A stretch of 64,000 bases of DNA from Halomonas jincaotanensis. Its GTDB lineage: Bacteria > Pseudomonadota > Gammaproteobacteria > Pseudomonadales > Halomonadaceae. This document shows positions 18,611 to 26,827 of the stretch, one piece after another (position 1 is the stretch's first letter; the number at the start of each line of letters is the position of its first letter). The stretch covers positions 1 to 64,000 of the forward strand of contig NZ_JAHCLU010000022.1 in the NCBI RefSeq assembly GCF_018448785.1. Reading direction: 5' to 3'. The notes under the pieces are model-generated. The model worked only from the letters and a program-made list of their open reading frames with translations, was not told where the DNA came from and did not search any database. The position numbers were made by a program, and so were the translations under genes.

Positions 18611-19573
18611 ATGGCCGAACCGGCACTCTCCATCCGTGGCTTGACCAAGATCTACGGCAACGGCTTCGAAGCCCTGAAAGGCATCGATCTCGATGTCGCC
18701 GACGGTGACTTCTACGCGCTGCTCGGTCCCAACGGGGCAGGGAAGTCGACCACGCTGGGGGTGGTCTGCTCGCTGGTGCAGAAGACAGCCGGCAAGGTGA
18801 CGATTTTCGGCATCGATATCGACCGGGATTTTGCCAAGGCCAAGTACCATCTCGGCGTCGTGCCCCAGGAATTCAACTTCAACCAGTTCGAGAAGGTCCT
18901 CGATATCGTGTTGGCCCAGGCCGGCTACTACGGCATGTCGCGTCGTAAGGCGCTTCCCCGTGCTGAGCAGCTACTCACCGACCTCGGCCTCTGGGACAAG
19001 CGCAACGGCAGCGCACGCATGCTGTCCGGTGGCATGAAGCGTCGTCTGATGATCGCCCGCGCCTTGATGCACCGGCCGAAGATGCTGATTCTCGACGAGC
19101 CCACCGCCGGCGTGGACATTGAACTGCGCCGCAGCATGTGGGAGTACATGCGCCGCATCAATCGTGAGGAGGGCACCACCATCATCCTCACCACGCATTA
19201 TCTCGAGGAGGCAGAGAGCCTGTGTCGCAATGTCGGCATTATCAATAACGGCGAGATCGTTCGCGACACCAGCGTGCGTGACCTGCTCGCCGAGCTGAAT
19301 ACCGAAACCTTCCTGCTCGACCTGGCGCATGCGGTGGACGAGGCGCCGGCGATCGACGGTTTCGAGGTCAGGCTCGTCGACACTGCCCAGCTGGCCGTAG
19401 TGGTGCATCGTGGTCAGCGGCTCAATGATGTCTTTGCGTCCCTGGGCGAGCAGGGCATCCAGGTGGTCTCCATGCGCAACCGCGCCAATCGGCTCGAGGA
19501 GATGTTCGTCTCCATGGTCGAGCAGGGCAACGAGCGACAGGCCGCGGCCCGGGCAGCGGAGACCAGTGCATGA
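18611..19573 (+). CDS. ABC exporter ATP-binding protein, YadG-like
   Basis: Cytosolic ATPase of a two-gene ABC-2 type exporter. The ATG at 18611 gives 320 residues starting MAEPALSIRGLTKIYGNG. Walker A GPNGAGKST is at 39-47, the signature is LSGGMKRR, and Walker B is LILDEPTAGVD, followed by the H-loop TTHYLEEAE; a C-terminal domain of about 90 residues follows. The stop overlaps the ATG of the permease by four bases. In E. coli the YadGH pair has no established substrate, and none can be inferred here. Confidence 0.9.
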   Translation: MAEPALSIRGLTKIYGNGFEALKGIDLDVADGDFYALLGPNGAGKSTTLGVVCSLVQKTAGKVTIFGIDIDRDFAKAKYHLGVVPQEFNFNQFEKVLDIVLAQAGYYGMSRRKALPRAEQLLTDLGLWDKRNGSARMLSGGMKRRLMIARALMHRPKMLILDEPTAGVDIELRRSMWEYMRRINREEGTTIILTTHYLEEAESLCRNVGIINNGEIVRDTSVRDLLAELNTETFLLDLAHAVDEAPAIDGFEVRLVDTAQLAVVVHRGQRLNDVFASLGEQGIQVVSMRNRANRLEEMFVSMVEQGNERQAAARAAETSA

Positions 19574-20343
19574 ATCCGATGCAGACCGCCATCGCCCTCT
19601 GGACCCTGGTACACAAGGAAATCAAGCGCTTCACGCGCATCTGGCCACAGACGCTGCTGCCGCCATCGATCACCATGACCATGTATTTCATTATCTTCGG
19701 CAACCTGATCGGGTCGCGGATCGGCCAGATGGATGGCTACAGCTACATGGATTTCATCGTTCCCGGCCTGATCATGATGGCGGTGATCACCAACAGTTAT
19801 TCCAATGTGGCCTCGTCGTTCTTTTCCAACAAGTTCCAGCGCTCCATCGAGGAGATGATGGTGTCGCCGATGCCCAACTGGGTGATACTCGCCGGCTTCG
19901 TGCTGGGGGGCATGGCGCGAGGCCTGGGGGTGGGCGTCATCGTCACCGTCGTATCACTGTTCTTCACCCGGATTGAGGTAGCGCATCCGCTATTGACGGT
20001 TTTCGTGGTGGTGCTGACGGCCGCGCTGTTTGCCATCGGGGGGTTCATCAACGCCTTGCTGGGCAAGAAGTTCGACGATATTTCCATCGTCCCGACCTTC
20101 ATTCTCACCCCCTTGACCTACCTGGGCGGGGTCTTCTATTCGATCTCGCTGTTGCCGTCTTTCTGGCAGGGCGTGTCGATGCTCAACCCCATTCTCTACA
20201 TGGTTAACGTCTTTCGTTACGGTTTCCTGGGCGTTTCCGACATCCCGGTGGGCTGGGCGTTGACGGCCGTGCTGGCCTTCATTGTGGTGCTGTTCGGTCT
20301 GGCGTTGTGGATGCTGGAACGGGGCAAGGGGATCAGGAGTTGA
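19570..20343 (+). CDS. ABC-2 type exporter permease, YadH-like
   Basis: A 257-residue inner-membrane protein with about six hydrophobic segments, overlapping the ATPase gene by ATGA. The conserved segment LTPLTYLGGVFYSISLLP in the last third is the ABC-2 permease signature. The length matches E. coli YadH (256). The queF start follows five bases after the stop, so the three genes are probably one transcript. Confidence 0.9.
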   Translation: MNPMQTAIALWTLVHKEIKRFTRIWPQTLLPPSITMTMYFIIFGNLIGSRIGQMDGYSYMDFIVPGLIMMAVITNSYSNVASSFFSNKFQRSIEEMMVSPMPNWVILAGFVLGGMARGLGVGVIVTVVSLFFTRIEVAHPLLTVFVVVLTAALFAIGGFINALLGKKFDDISIVPTFILTPLTYLGGVFYSISLLPSFWQGVSMLNPILYMVNVFRYGFLGVSDIPVGWALTAVLAFIVVLFGLALWMLERGKGIRS

Positions 20344-20348
20344 GTGCC

Positions 20349-21179
20349 ATGGATCGTCCCGACTCGCTCGGCGAGGCGCCGTTGGGCCGCGACTCAGCCT
20401 ACCCGGATGCCTACGATGCCGGATTGCTCTTCGCCATTCCGCGCGCGGTCAATCGGGCACCGCTGGGGATCGAAGCGAGTTCGTTACCTTTTGTCGGCGA
20501 GGACGAGTGGCACGCCTTCGAAGTCTCCTGGCTCAACGCCCGCGGCAAGCCCATCGTCGCCGTGGCGCGCTTCCGGCTGCCGGCGGCGTCGCCTCACCTG
20601 ATCGAATCCAAGTCCTGGAAGCTCTATCTCAATGGATTCAATCAGACCCGGTTCGAGAGCCGCGAGCGTGTAGTCGACATCATGAAGCGGGACCTGGCCG
20701 CCGCTGCAGAGGCGCCGGTTTCGGTCGAGTTGTTCGATCTTGACGACGACGCCCTTAGGCCTCGTCCGATGCCCGGGCAGTGCCTGGACGAGCTGGATAT
20801 CGCCATTAATCGCTATTCTCCGAGCGTAGAGCCTCTGCATGTCAGGGACCAGGTCGTCGAGGAAACGTTGCATTCACACCTGCTCAAGTCCAATTGCCCC
20901 GTCACCGGCCAGCCCGATTGGGGCAGCGTGCTGATTCGCTATCGAGGCCAGAAACTCGACCGCGAAGGGCTACTGCGGTATCTGATCGGCTACCGCCAGC
21001 ACCAGGATTTTCACGAACACTGCGTGGAGCATATCTTCATCGATCTCATGACTCGTGCCCGTCCCGAGCGACTGCTGGTCCTGGCACGCTACGTGCGTCG
21101 CGGAGGGCTCGATATCAGCCCCTGGCGCGGCACGCCTGGTGAGTGTCCACCGCAGCCATTGCGTTTGGCACGCCAATGA
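20349..21179 (+). CDS. queF: NADPH-dependent 7-cyano-7-deazaguanine reductase QueF
   Basis: Reduces preQ0 to preQ1 in queuosine biosynthesis. From the ATG at 20349 the protein is 276 residues, the long bimodular type II QueF. The N-terminal half contains the NADPH motif ESKSWKLYLNGFNQTRF. The C-terminal half has the thioimide-forming cysteine C183 in LKSNCPVTGQPDWG, with catalytic D190, and ends RRGGLDISPWR. An earlier in-frame ATG at 20307 lies inside yadH and is rejected. No other queuosine gene is nearby. Confidence 0.95.
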   Translation: MDRPDSLGEAPLGRDSAYPDAYDAGLLFAIPRAVNRAPLGIEASSLPFVGEDEWHAFEVSWLNARGKPIVAVARFRLPAASPHLIESKSWKLYLNGFNQTRFESRERVVDIMKRDLAAAAEAPVSVELFDLDDDALRPRPMPGQCLDELDIAINRYSPSVEPLHVRDQVVEETLHSHLLKSNCPVTGQPDWGSVLIRYRGQKLDREGLLRYLIGYRQHQDFHEHCVEHIFIDLMTRARPERLLVLARYVRRGGLDISPWRGTPGECPPQPLRLARQ

Positions 21180-21256
21180 CACGATGAGCTCGCGGGAGGG
21201 TGTTGATAAAGTAGCGAGAACTTTTCTCGTTTAATCTTCGATTTGGGAGAGCCGAC

Positions 21257-21817
21257 ATGGATGCAATGACGCTGCTGCACGAACGCAGCTCTATGGGCAA
21301 GTTGACGGGCCCTGCACCGACCCCAGAACAGCTCGATGCGATCTATCGGGCGGCATTGCGTGCCCCCGACCACAAGGAGCTTCGTCCCTGGCGGTTCGTC
21401 GAGTTTTCCGGCGAGGGGCTGTCCAGGCTCGGGGAGTTGTTCGCCGAGGCCGAGTACCGCGAGGATCCCCACGCCGGAGATGCAGCGCTCGATGCAGCTC
21501 GCAAGAAACCGCTTCGTGCCCCGATGATCATCGCTGTGATTGCCAAGGTGACCCCTGATGTCGTCGATGTGCCCAAGATCGAACAGGTGATCTCCGCTGG
21601 CTGCGCGGCTCACGGTGTCCTGCTCGCCGCGCATGCGCAGGGCCTGGGCGCCATGTGGCGCAGCGGCAAGTACGCTTTCGACACCACGGTGCGCAAGGGG
21701 CTCGGACTGGACGACGATGACGAGGTCGTCGCCTTTGTCTACCTCGGCCAGCTTGCCGGACGACACAAGCCTGTTGCCGACCATGACATCAGCGCCTTCG
21801 TGGAGCGCTGGAACTGA
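21257..21817 (+). CDS. ydjA: NAD(P)H nitroreductase, YdjA type
   Basis: FMN-dependent nitroreductase-fold protein of 186 residues, with GGGAGAG before the ATG at 21257. The start MDAMTLLHERSSMGKL and the segment AALRAPDHKELRPWRF match the small YdjA subfamily; SAGCAAHGVLLAAHAQGLGAMWRSG is the second conserved block. It probably acts as a cytosolic dimer. The physiological substrate of YdjA is not well defined, so only the fold and cofactor are firmly supported. Confidence 0.88.
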   Translation: MDAMTLLHERSSMGKLTGPAPTPEQLDAIYRAALRAPDHKELRPWRFVEFSGEGLSRLGELFAEAEYREDPHAGDAALDAARKKPLRAPMIIAVIAKVTPDVVDVPKIEQVISAGCAAHGVLLAAHAQGLGAMWRSGKYAFDTTVRKGLGLDDDDEVVAFVYLGQLAGRHKPVADHDISAFVERWN

Positions 21818-21969
21818 ATCGACGCACGAAACCTGCCGGCGAGATTAAATAATGCTTGAGTGTAACTGTGTGTGTACTATCGTTACTGATAGGACGTCGC
21901 ACTCCTGCCCGTGTAGAGCGGTGTCCGTATCTCGAGTAGTTGCCTCTCTCGCTGGACAGGAGATCTTCA

Positions 21970-22185
21970 ATGAACACTCAGAATGTCACCGACATCTGCC
22001 CATTTATCCCCGAGATCGGTGCGGCCTGTGGGGTAGAACACAAGATCGCTGCCTCGCGGCGTCAGCCTGATGATGGCCCGATGACCATCGAGCAGACCGT
22101 AAATGCGCGTCGAGAAGCCGAGTACGTTGCCCGACGCAACGGCATCAAGGAGCCACTACTGCAGTTATGGCAAATCAGGCGGTAA
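21970..22185 (+). CDS. Orphan 71-residue protein, function unknown
   Basis: The ATG at 21970 has a good AGGAGAT at 21957-21963. The product starts MNTQNVTDICPFIPEIGAAC and is polar, with an acidic-basic C-terminal half rich in arginine; it has no membrane segment or signal peptide. I do not recognise it. The region upstream holds a short inverted repeat (CTATC 21877-21881, GATAG 21888-21892) that could be regulatory. The ribosome site is the main argument that the gene is real. Confidence 0.5.
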   Translation: MNTQNVTDICPFIPEIGAACGVEHKIAASRRQPDDGPMTIEQTVNARREAEYVARRNGIKEPLLQLWQIRR

Positions 22186-22265
22186 GCGCCGCACATGCTT
22201 TCTTCCAGACATTCGTGGTATCACCCAGATGCAACGGAATGCTGGCCATGGGGACAGGCGAGGCG

Positions 22266-22724
22266 TTATTTCTTGCGCTTATTGATCAGCTCCCGCTCGA
22301 AGGAGCCAAGCACCACGATGATCACCAGGGCGAGGGCGGTTACCATCCCGGCAAGGGGGAAGTTATTTAAGCCGGCGGCCACCCCGACGGCGCCGGCCAA
22401 CCAGATTGAAGCGCCTGTGGTAAGACCGCTGATGCTGCCTCCACTTCGAATGATACTGCCAGCGCCGAGAAAGCCGATCCCACCGATGATGCCTTCTATG
22501 ACTCGGGTGGGATCGATCCGTGCCGAAGGGTCTCCCACCGCTGTCTCGTACATGATGCTCATGCCGAGAATGGTGAAGGTGGCGGCCCCCAGCGATACCA
22601 GCATGTGCGACCGTAACCCCGCCGGTTTACCCCGAAGCTCGCGCTCGAGACCCAACAGTAGCGCCAGTCCCACGGCAACGGCAAGCCGAGTCAGCATGTC
22701 CAGAATTGGAATCTCATATTCCAT
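22266..22724 (-). CDS. MgtC/SapB-family membrane protein
   Basis: A 152-residue protein with four or five hydrophobic segments. The conserved MgtC blocks are present: LALLLGLERELRGKPAGLRSHMLVSLGAA (about 19-47) and a GIIGGIGFLGAGSI motif, followed by ISGLTTGASIWLAGAVGVAAG. The family is linked to growth at low Mg2+ and to modulation of F-type ATPase; many copies are uncharacterised. This copy lacks the extended C-terminal cytosolic domain of Salmonella MgtC. Confidence 0.88.
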   Translation of the reverse strand: MEYEIPILDMLTRLAVAVGLALLLGLERELRGKPAGLRSHMLVSLGAATFTILGMSIMYETAVGDPSARIDPTRVIEGIIGGIGFLGAGSIIRSGGSISGLTTGASIWLAGAVGVAAGLNNFPLAGMVTALALVIIVVLGSFERELINKRKK

Positions 22725-22784
22725 AAGCGCGCTCGATCCATGAGGTAATGCACCATGTACAGGACGTTCTTGAGGTAGCCATAC

Positions 22785-23390
22785 TCAGACCATCATTGTG
22801 AACCATAGCCACACGCCAAACAGCACCAAGCCAACAAGGCCGAGCTGTGTTGAATGTTTCCTCCAGAAACTCAGCGCTGCCTCGCCGGTTATCTTGACGA
22901 GTATTGCCAGGCCGAAATATCGCGCTCCGCGGGCCAGCATGGCCGCCAGCAAGAAGAGCAGAAAGGGGTAACCGCTCGCCCCCGCGGCCAACATGGCGAG
23001 CTGAAATGGAACAGGCGAGAGGCCAACCGTCAGGATGGCCAGGAAACCGTCTTGCTGGATTCGACTGATGGCGTTTTCGTAGGCCGCATCACTGCCAAAA
23101 AAAAGAATCAATGTATCGCCCCACTGCGCCATGGCGCTCACACCGAGATAATAGCCCAGGGTGGCGGCAGTGAGGTTGCCCATCAGCGCCACACTCGCCA
23201 TCGTCCATTTTCGGTGAGGGTGGCATAGCATCCACGGAATCAGGATCAGCTCGATGGGGATAGGGAGAAGCAGCGTTTCCATCATCGACAAGCCGAACAG
23301 CATCACCATTGCGTGGCGAGATCTGTCCAGGCGATCAAGCCAGACTTGTGCAGAAAAAGAAGATGATCGTGACATGGCTATCCCCAGCAT
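22785..23390 (-). CDS. YqaA-type DedA/SNARE-associated membrane protein
   Basis: A 201-residue inner-membrane protein with the DedA-like architecture: the ETLLLPIPIELILIPWML segment (about 37-54), the re-entrant loop GNLTAATLGYYLGVSA, and the GLSPVPFQLAMLAAGAS motif near 115-135. Family members act in lipid flipping or membrane homeostasis; YqaA itself is uncharacterised. A second start at 23375 is equally likely. The gene runs in the same direction as the MgtC-like gene, 60 bp upstream of it. Confidence 0.82.
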   Translation of the reverse strand: MLGIAMSRSSSFSAQVWLDRLDRSRHAMVMLFGLSMMETLLLPIPIELILIPWMLCHPHRKWTMASVALMGNLTAATLGYYLGVSAMAQWGDTLILFFGSDAAYENAISRIQQDGFLAILTVGLSPVPFQLAMLAAGASGYPFLLFLLAAMLARGARYFGLAILVKITGEAALSFWRKHSTQLGLVGLVLFGVWLWFTMMV

Positions 23391-23628
23391 CCTTGCCCTG
23401 AGCCGATAAGGCTCAAGACAAAACTGCTGTATAGCTTTCTTGCGTGTATTTTTAATTAAGTCATAAAAGCTGAAATGCGACGTCGAACTTTACCACGCCG
23501 TCCCGAGGTTTTCATTCAGGCTGTCAGCGCGATATTCGCGCGTGATCTGCTGACTTTTCCTTCAAAGTCTCAACAAGTTTACCCCACATGATCCGGTCAT
23601 CTCGTGGGGGACTGTCGATACGCGACGC

Positions 23629-23660
23629 TTGACTTTTGGGTTGCCCACAGGTTCTAGATT
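23629..23660 (+). promoter_or_regulatory. MerR-type promoter with long spacer and dyad
   Basis: A TTGACT -35 box at 23629-23634 and a TAGATT -10 box at 23655-23660 are separated by 20 bp. The spacer region carries an imperfect dyad, ACTTTTGGG (23632-23640) and CCCACAGGT (23644-23652), seven of nine positions symmetric around a 3-nt centre. Over-long spacers with a central dyad are the hallmark of MerR-family (CueR, SoxR, MerR) promoters. No merR-like gene lies in the window. Confidence 0.5.
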
Positions 23661-23698
23661 GAAGATCAAGTTATATTTTTTTCAATGCAAGGAGACTG

Positions 23699-24478
23699 AT
23701 GCCCATGAACCCCGCTGCTGCGACACCTTCTTCACAGCATGTGACGGCCCGCGTCTATCGGATGAAGACGGAAGAGCATCTCTGCCCGTTTGGCCTGAAG
23801 ACCGTGGACCTGCTTAAGCGCAAGGGCTATGCCGTAGAGGATCATACCCTCACATCTCGCAAGGCGATTGAGGCGTTCAAGGAAGACGCTGGTGTCGACA
23901 CCACCCCGCAGGTCTATATCGGCGATAAACAAGTGGGGGGCTATGAGGAGGTTCGTGCTTACCTGGGGTTGAGCGTGCCCGGCGACAAGGAGACCACCTA
24001 TCAGCCGGTCATCGCCATTTTTGCCACATCCCTGCTGATCGGTCTGGCGGTGAGCTGGGTGGCCAATGGCACTCTCGTATCATCGCGCATGCCCGAGTAC
24101 GCCATTGCCACCGCTATGACATTGTTAGGGCTCCAGAAGCTGCAGGACGTGGAAAGCTTCAGCACCATGTTTCTCAACTATGACCTTCTGGCTCAGCGCC
24201 ATGTTCGCTACGGTTATTTTTATCCCTTCGCCGAAACCTTGGCGGGTATCTTGATGCTGGCGGGAGCATTGATATGGATCGCTGCGCCGTTGGCATTGTT
24301 TATTGGTACAGTGGGTGCAATCTCCGTCTTCAAAGCAGTTTATATCGACGAGCGTGAACTGAAGTGCGCTTGCGTGGGAGGTAATAGCAATGTCCCGTTG
24401 GGATTTGTATCGTTAACCGAAAATCTTGTCATGATGGGCATGGGGATTTGGATGCCGCTGAAAATGCTCATTTTTTAA
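23699..24478 (+). CDS. Glutaredoxin-MauE/DoxX-like membrane fusion protein
   Basis: A 259-residue protein with AAGGAG at 23689-23694 and ATG starts at 23699 or 23705. Residues about 15-92 are a glutaredoxin domain with a monothiol-type CPFG active site (C29) and the cis-proline segment TTPQVYIGDKQVGGYEEV. The rest is a four-helix MauE/DoxX-like membrane domain containing KCACVGGNSNVPLGFVSLTE, a cysteine pair facing the membrane surface. The layout suggests electrons passed between a cytosolic thiol and a membrane redox partner. The fusion partner relationship is seen in sequence; the function is inferred. Confidence 0.85.
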   Translation: MPMNPAAATPSSQHVTARVYRMKTEEHLCPFGLKTVDLLKRKGYAVEDHTLTSRKAIEAFKEDAGVDTTPQVYIGDKQVGGYEEVRAYLGLSVPGDKETTYQPVIAIFATSLLIGLAVSWVANGTLVSSRMPEYAIATAMTLLGLQKLQDVESFSTMFLNYDLLAQRHVRYGYFYPFAETLAGILMLAGALIWIAAPLALFIGTVGAISVFKAVYIDERELKCACVGGNSNVPLGFVSLTENLVMMGMGIWMPLKMLIF

Positions 24479-24545
24479 AGACAAGCCGAGTCGTCTGACG
24501 ACAACGATTACACGTATTCTCATTGACCCGCCAAGGAGATGGCAG

Positions 24546-25004
24546 ATGGATATCAAGACCTTCGGTGACCTGATCGACTGGACACGCCAGCTACATGAAC
24601 ACCTGGCGCGGTGTCTCGCTCACTGCGCCGGCCAGCACGAGGAGGAGCGGGCCAGGATGCTGCTCGACTACCTGGCGGACCACGAGGCCGAATTGGAACG
24701 CGTCGTGGCCGAGTACGAGCGGCGAGCCGATCCCAAGGCCCTTAAAACTTACGTGTACGATTACCTTGAGCATCGGCCGATCCGCACGCATCGCACCTGT
24801 GATGGCCACTACGCGTCTCTGGACTCTGAGGGCATCTGCAGGGAAATATTCGATTTCCATGATCAGGTGATCGACCTATACCGCAGCCTGGTCGGAAAGG
24901 CAGCAATTCCCGAGGCGAAACAGCTCCTTGAGTCGCTGCTGGAGTTGGAAGAGCACGAAGCGATGCGCCTGGCTCGACAAACGGGAAGAATGAAAGATGT
25001 CTGA
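24546..25004 (+). CDS. Helical-bundle protein, possibly ferritin-like
   Basis: A 152-residue all-helical soluble protein behind AAGGAGATGGCAG. It has Glu/His-rich helices: DHEAELERVVAEYE near 48-61 and LLELEEHEAMRLARQTGR near the C-terminus, reminiscent of ExxH metal-binding motifs of ferritin-like or rubrerythrin-like bundles, plus an RTHRTCDGHYASLDSEG loop. I do not recognise the family with confidence. It follows the Grx-MauE gene by 67 bp on the same strand and may share its promoter. Confidence 0.7.
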   Translation: MDIKTFGDLIDWTRQLHEHLARCLAHCAGQHEEERARMLLDYLADHEAELERVVAEYERRADPKALKTYVYDYLEHRPIRTHRTCDGHYASLDSEGICREIFDFHDQVIDLYRSLVGKAAIPEAKQLLESLLELEEHEAMRLARQTGRMKDV

Positions 25005-25113
25005 CAAATACTTTCATTATGCTTCTGGCAGGACTGAAGGTCGGGGGAGGCCGGATGACGCTAATACCGGATGAGCCTCACCTGAGATGACTGAAGACTG
25101 TGATGACTGAAGA

Positions 25114-25899
25114 TTAAGAGGAGCAGCCTGCCGGGTGGGCAGCCCCAAAGATCTCCAGTGCTTCGCCCATGTTCTGTTGCAGCTTTTCAATGCGGCTGTC
25201 GTGAGCCGGATGAGTGGACAGAAATTCCGGTGGCTGGTCGCCACCGGCATCAGCCATGTTGCGCCACAGGACCACGCTCTGCCTCGGGTCGAATCCCGCT
25301 TTCGCCATGATTGCGAGGCCCATTCGGTCAGCCTCGTCCTCATGGGCTCGGCTGAACGGCAAGGCGATACCGAGGTGGGCACCAATGCCCAGGGCCTGCA
25401 GCAACTGCGCCTGCCGCAGCTCTCCCTCGCTGAACAGGCCGACCAACAGCAGCGCAGCCTCGATTCCGAGCTCCTGGGTGAGCCGCTCGTTGCCATGGTC
25501 GGCCAGGACGTGACCCACTTCGTGGCCGATGACGGCGGCCAGCTGGGCCGGTGTCTTCGCCACACGCAGCAAGCCTGCATGCACACCGATGCGTCCCCCC
25601 GGCAGGGCGAAAGCATTGGGAGAGGGATCGTCGAAGACGACTACCTGCCAGGTTTCGGGCATATCGGCCGTCGGATATCGTGCCTTGGCAGCTACAATGA
25701 CCTCCTCAGCCACGCACTGCACCAATTGGTTGACGGCGGTGTCCTGCTCGATGGGACGCTGTTGGCGCATCTGGTCGAAAGCATCCCCACCAATCTCGGC
25801 CATGTAGGTGTCGGGCACTAGTGCCAATTGGACACGCCCGGTGGGCGTCTTCTCGCAACCGATCAGGACCAGAAGTACCAGCAGCAGGACAAAACGCAT
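25114..25899 (-). CDS. M48-family metalloprotease lipoprotein, LoiP-like
   Basis: A 261-residue outer-membrane-type lipoprotein. The signal peptide ends in lipobox LIGC with lipidated C15. The zinc motif HEVGH is at 126-130, and a downstream EDEADRMGL supplies the third ligand, followed by FLSTHPAHDSRIEKL, typical of the LoiP/BepA peptidase core. There is no TPR domain, which favours LoiP over BepA. E at position +2 after the lipidated cysteine does not give the classic Asp retention signal, so outer-membrane location is expected. Confidence 0.88.
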   Translation of the reverse strand: MRFVLLLVLLVLIGCEKTPTGRVQLALVPDTYMAEIGGDAFDQMRQQRPIEQDTAVNQLVQCVAEEVIVAAKARYPTADMPETWQVVVFDDPSPNAFALPGGRIGVHAGLLRVAKTPAQLAAVIGHEVGHVLADHGNERLTQELGIEAALLLVGLFSEGELRQAQLLQALGIGAHLGIALPFSRAHEDEADRMGLAIMAKAGFDPRQSVVLWRNMADAGGDQPPEFLSTHPAHDSRIEKLQQNMGEALEIFGAAHPAGCSS

Positions 25900-25971
25900 G
25901 ATACAAGCTCTCCACTATGAGAGTGACCAGCCGGGCTGGATCAAGGGGAGCGAGCCGGTAATGTCGCTGAT

Positions 25972-26196
25972 CTAGTCGCTTTTCCATTTGATCTGAAACT
26001 CTATTTCTTCCTCATCAACTGACCGCTCGTGTTCGATGGTAAATTCGGCTCGTACTGGAACATAAATGCGCTCGCCCGCAATCTGAATATCGAAACGTTC
26101 CCCGTTCTCGATGGCATCTGCCAGACGCCGCAGCTTGGCCACAAAGTCGGCCTTCGGGTAGCCTTTTTCTACGTCCCTCTCTTCTTTGGATCCCAT
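25972..26196 (-). CDS. Amphi-Trp domain protein
   Basis: A 74-residue protein with AGGAGAG before the ATG. It shows the pattern of the amphi-Trp domain: a helix FVAKLRRLADAIENGE, a strand with GERIYVPVRAEFTIEHE, and an acidic strand ending IEFQIKWKSD with the conserved terminal tryptophan. The domain's function is unknown. It is the only recognisable domain here, and the gene lies next to the LoiP-like protease on the same strand. Confidence 0.85.
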   Translation of the reverse strand: MGSKEERDVEKGYPKADFVAKLRRLADAIENGERFDIQIAGERIYVPVRAEFTIEHERSVDEEEIEFQIKWKSD

Positions 26197-26609
26197 GTTT
26201 CTCTCCTAAGTGACGTTGTTGCCGCCAGCGCCTGTGGCGCAAGCAGGTTCGTACCCAGTCTAGCAGGTCAATCACACCTTCCACCCGGCGACCGCAGTGA
26301 TGGCCTGCTGGCATCTGCGAGCAGGGTCGAGACCATAGTAAATTCGCCAACGTCAATCGGGCACGCGGCTACCGGAATACCTGATTGGTAGTCCCGTGGG
26401 GCGCATGCTTGATCAGGTCTAATCCACATGAAACGTCGAAGAACCAAATTCGAATCAATGAGTTAGCGGGTCTAATGTATACAGAGGCGGGATTCGTTTC
26501 TGTATGGCAGCAGCGTGATCAAAGCCCTGGATTGACTCTACCGAGTTTCCCGGCGGCTCCAAACCTTGGTGAGGAATGAGTCATTAACACGTCGAAGCGA
26601 CAGGCCCGT
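26197..26609. other. Intergenic stretch with a decayed partial copy of the next gene
   Basis: No convincing gene is present. The stretch holds one piece of interest, a 69-bp segment at about 26378-26446 that resembles the 3' end and downstream flank of the 66-residue ORF (26757-26825). Translated in the matching frame it reads YLIGSPVGRMLDQV before a stop. The rest appears unstructured. Confidence 0.5.
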
Positions 26610-26810
26610 GTGTTACGTCAGCGGACGGTACAAATGTTCATTGACTACGAGGCCCACCTCCTCCCCAGTGGGCATCTGGCCATTGTCCTGAAGCGGCTGT
26701 ACTACCAAATCCTGCGTCGCGGTAAGCGCCACGATCTGAATTCCATCGCGATGATCTACCTGATCGGCAGCTTCGTGGGACGCCTGCTCGATCAGGCCAA
26801 ATCAACATGA
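26610..26810 (+). CDS. Orphan 66-residue protein, function unknown
   Basis: A basic small protein ending in IYLIGSFVGRLLDQAKST. It has two amphipathic helical stretches (LAIVLKRLYYQILRRGK and the C-terminal helix). The GTG at 26610 is a convenience start; the frame opens at 26580, and an ATT at 26583 lies about eight bases after GGTGAGGA, while the ATG at 26634 is an alternative. A second, decayed copy of its C-terminus lies about 380 bp upstream, which suggests the family is real. I do not recognise it. Confidence 0.4.
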   Translation: MLRQRTVQMFIDYEAHLLPSGHLAIVLKRLYYQILRRGKRHDLNSIAMIYLIGSFVGRLLDQAKST

Positions 26811-26827
26811 AGTGGCGAAGAACCCGT

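Noticed and set aside
25085..25113. Short tandem repeat (GATGACTGAAGA twice)
   Set aside because: Two copies of 12 bp only; too little for a functional claim.
26385..26579. 64-codon ORF before the 66-residue orphan
   Set aside because: No ribosome site or family; the frame disagrees with the homologous segment found there.
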